The position numbers and the translations under genes are program-made. A DNA stretch of 8,698 nucleotides, from contig CADCOV010000023.1 of NCBI GenBank assembly GCA_902803185.1, forward strand, positions 1 through 8,698, read 5' to 3'. This DNA is from an uncultured Eubacteriales bacterium (GTDB lineage Bacteria > Bacillota > Clostridia > Peptostreptococcales > Anaerovoracaceae). Positions within the stretch are counted from its first letter, which is position 1. Every line of letters begins with the position of its first letter. The notes below the pieces were generated by a model. The model was not told the origin of the DNA and searched no databases. It was given only the letters and a program-made list of their open reading frames with translations. Of this stretch, positions 7,769 through 8,698 are shown piece after piece.

Positions 7769-7804
7769 AACGAGGGCTCCGCAGCAGCGGGGCCCTCGTT
7801 CTTT
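7769..7804. terminator. Bidirectional intrinsic terminator between convergent genes
   Basis: A 13-bp stem (7769-7781 with 7788-7800, one G-U pair) closes on a CAGCAG loop. Reading rightward it ends in TTCTTTG after the Ldh_2-family gene. Reading leftward it follows the minus-strand gene's stop by 16 bp and is trailed by a T-rich tract (complement of the A-rich 7755-7770). It can therefore serve both converging transcripts. The tract is better for the leftward direction. Confidence 0.85.
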
Positions 7805-7816
7805 GTCTTCAGATGT

Positions 7817-8002
7817 TCAGCCTGCGAAATCCTCGAATTCCTCGTCTCCGTCGGTCGTGGCGACCAGGGCGTAGATGGTGAGGCCCAGCAGGGCGATCAT
7901 GGTGCAGACCGCCAGGACGCCGGTGAGACCGGAGCCCTTCTTCTCCTCCTTCTCCAGGATAGCGGTGGCTTTCTCTATGATCTTCTTGTCGCTCTTCTTC
8001 AT
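7817..8002 (-). CDS. Small single-pass membrane protein of unknown function
   Basis: The 61-residue protein begins at the ATG complementary to 8000-8002, chosen because GGAGGG (complement of 8010-8015) lies 7 nt upstream. The frame is open further upstream to 8155, but that part carries no better start and would overlap the predicted promoter. Residues 1-23 are strongly charged and helical (MKKSDKKIIEKATAILEKEE). Residues about 27-48 are one hydrophobic membrane segment (LTGVLAVCTMIALLGLTIYALV). The tail is acidic (DGDEEFEDFAG). By the positive-inside rule the basic N-terminus should face the cytoplasm and the acidic tail the outside. I do not recognise the family. It is convergent with the dehydrogenase gene and divergent from the acetyltransferase gene. 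Its clean ribosome binding site, candidate promoter and downstream terminator argue that it is real and not a chance frame. Confidence 0.75.
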   Translation of the reverse strand: MKKSDKKIIEKATAILEKEEKKGSGLTGVLAVCTMIALLGLTIYALVATTDGDEEFEDFAG

Positions 8003-8009
8003 GCTCGAT

Positions 8010-8015
8010 CCCTCC
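8010..8015 (-). promoter_or_regulatory. Ribosome binding site that fixes the small membrane protein start
   Basis: The minus strand reads GGAGGG here, 7 nt before the ATG at 8002. This supports a 61-residue product over a 112-residue one starting at 8155. Confidence 0.85.
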
Positions 8016-8081
8016 GTTTCTGATGGCGCGGGGCGCCCTATCGTCTCATTGCCGAGGGCAGCGCTGCCGCCCGTCTCTTGT

Positions 8082-8110
8082 ATTTTACCACCGAACGGTC
8101 CGGTTGCAAA
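8082..8110 (-). promoter_or_regulatory. Candidate promoter for the small membrane protein gene
   Basis: On the minus strand TAAAAT (complement of 8082-8087), preceded by TGG as in an extended -10 element, lies 16 bp from TTGCAA (8104-8109), or 17 bp from TTTGCA (8105-8110). Transcription would start near 8075 and give a leader of about 70 nt. The spacer carries a small inverted repeat, ACCG-AA-CGGT (8089-8098), which could be an operator or chance. Confidence 0.55.
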
Positions 8111-8139
8111 CAGGATTTGGCCGGTTTCAGCGGCGGCGC

Positions 8140-8168
8140 TTGAAAAAACGGACAAAAGGCAATATGAT
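8140..8168 (+). promoter_or_regulatory. Sigma-A-type promoter of the GNAT acetyltransferase gene
   Basis: TTGAAA (8140-8145) and TATGAT (8163-8168) are separated by 17 bp. Both boxes and the spacing are identical to those of the dehydrogenase promoter. Transcription would start near 8175, giving a very short leader of about 19 nt that just includes the ribosome binding site. It lies back to back with the leftward promoter; the two -35 boxes are about 30 bp apart. Confidence 0.75.
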
Positions 8169-8193
8169 GGTAGGGAAAAAGGGAGGCAATTCT

Positions 8194-8698
8194 ATGGAAA
8201 AGATCACAGTCCGGCCGCAGGTCCGGTCAGATATCGAACAGTTTTACCTATGGGAGCTGACCCCTGCGGTCACGGAGTTCTTCAGTCTGGGGGACGGCCA
8301 GACCCGGGAAGAGGTCGCCGCCACCTTCGACGAGATCGAGGAGGATCCGGCGAAGGCGGGCTACACGATCCTGGGGGAGGACGGCAGGCTCCTGGGACGG
8401 ATCTACCTGGCGGGGATCGACCGGCATCTGGACGCCGTCGAGCTCTACCGCCTCTACATCGGGGACCCGGCGGAGCGGAACAAAGGCTTCGGCCGGCAGG
8501 CTTTGATGTGGCTGATGGAGAAGGTGTTCCGGGAGGATAACTTCCACCGGCTCTATCTGGACTACTACCCGGGCAACCCGGCCCAGTACCTCTACGAATC
8601 CGTGGGATTCTGCCACGAGGGCCTGGCCAGGGGCGCCTGCAAGAAGATGGGAAAATACCGGGACGTCTACAAGATGGCGATCCTGAGGGACGACTACG
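8194..8698 (+). CDS. GNAT-family N-acetyltransferase, 3' end cut by window edge
   Basis: The frame opens at ATG 8194, with GGGAGG at 8181-8186 placed 7 bp upstream, and stays open to the window edge, giving 168 visible residues. The order of elements fits the GNAT fold, which transfers an acetyl group from acetyl-CoA to an amine. There is a strand (LYRLYIG), then the CoA pyrophosphate-binding loop R95-N-K-G-F-G100, a following helix (RQALMWLMEKVF), a strand (RLYLDYYPGN), and the motif-B helix ending LYESVGF at about 133-139. About 170 residues is a normal GNAT length, so the stop is probably just outside. Small-molecule, antibiotic and protein N-terminal acetylases all share this fold, so the substrate cannot be named. 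Arginine codon use is unlike that of the other genes: 10 of 14 Arg codons are CGG. It is divergent from the small membrane protein gene. Confidence 0.88.
   Translation, partial: MEKITVRPQVRSDIEQFYLWELTPAVTEFFSLGDGQTREEVAATFDEIEEDPAKAGYTILGEDGRLLGRIYLAGIDRHLDAVELYRLYIGDPAERNKGFGRQALMWLMEKVFREDNFHRLYLDYYPGNPAQYLYESVGFCHEGLARGACKKMGKYRDVYKMAILRDDY

Noticed and set aside
8003..8155. A longer, 112-residue form of the minus-strand membrane protein starting at 8155.
   Set aside because: The extension covers the candidate promoter and lacks a good ribosome binding site, while the ATG at 8002 has GGAGGG at ideal spacing.
7875..8540. A 221-codon plus-strand frame overlapping the small membrane protein and the GNAT gene.
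   Set aside because: It runs across the divergent promoter region and out of frame through the GNAT gene, whose motifs lie in another frame with a proper ribosome binding site.

Overview
The window looks like an ordinary stretch of chromosome from a GC-rich member of the Bacillota, probably in the Clostridia. Four things point that way: an XpaC-TelA gene pair, strong AGGAGG-type ribosome binding sites, sigma-A-like promoters with 16-17 bp spacers, and compact hairpin-plus-T terminators. Most codons end in G or C. No rRNA, tRNA, transposase, CRISPR array or prophage gene was seen, and the genus cannot be named from this sequence alone.

Layout from left to right. (1) Positions 1-1492 hold the 3' end of an xpaC-family gene, then a complete telA-family gene 24 bp downstream, closed by an intrinsic terminator. 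(2) Positions 1493-1715 are an AT-rich intergenic region with short repeats and a good promoter. (3) Positions 1716-6470 encode a 1584-residue secreted protein. It has a signal peptide, an M14 zinc carboxypeptidase domain with its catalytic residues intact, a long second domain that may have a glutamine-amidotransferase-like fold, a helical linker and five C-terminal fibronectin-III-like repeats. A terminator follows. (4) Positions 6537-7756 hold a promoter and a gene for a malate/L-lactate dehydrogenase-family (Ldh_2) oxidoreductase, followed by a terminator that can work in both directions. (5) Positions 7817-8002 on the minus strand encode a 61-residue single-pass membrane protein of unknown role. 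(6) It is transcribed divergently from a GNAT acetyltransferase gene that begins at 8194 and runs off the right edge.

Apart from the xpaC-telA pair, each gene appears to have its own promoter and/or terminator. The window is therefore a row of independent transcription units and not one multi-gene pathway. The most distinctive element is the very large multidomain carboxypeptidase with its 3'-homogenised Fn3 array. I found no convincing evidence of an undescribed multi-gene system.
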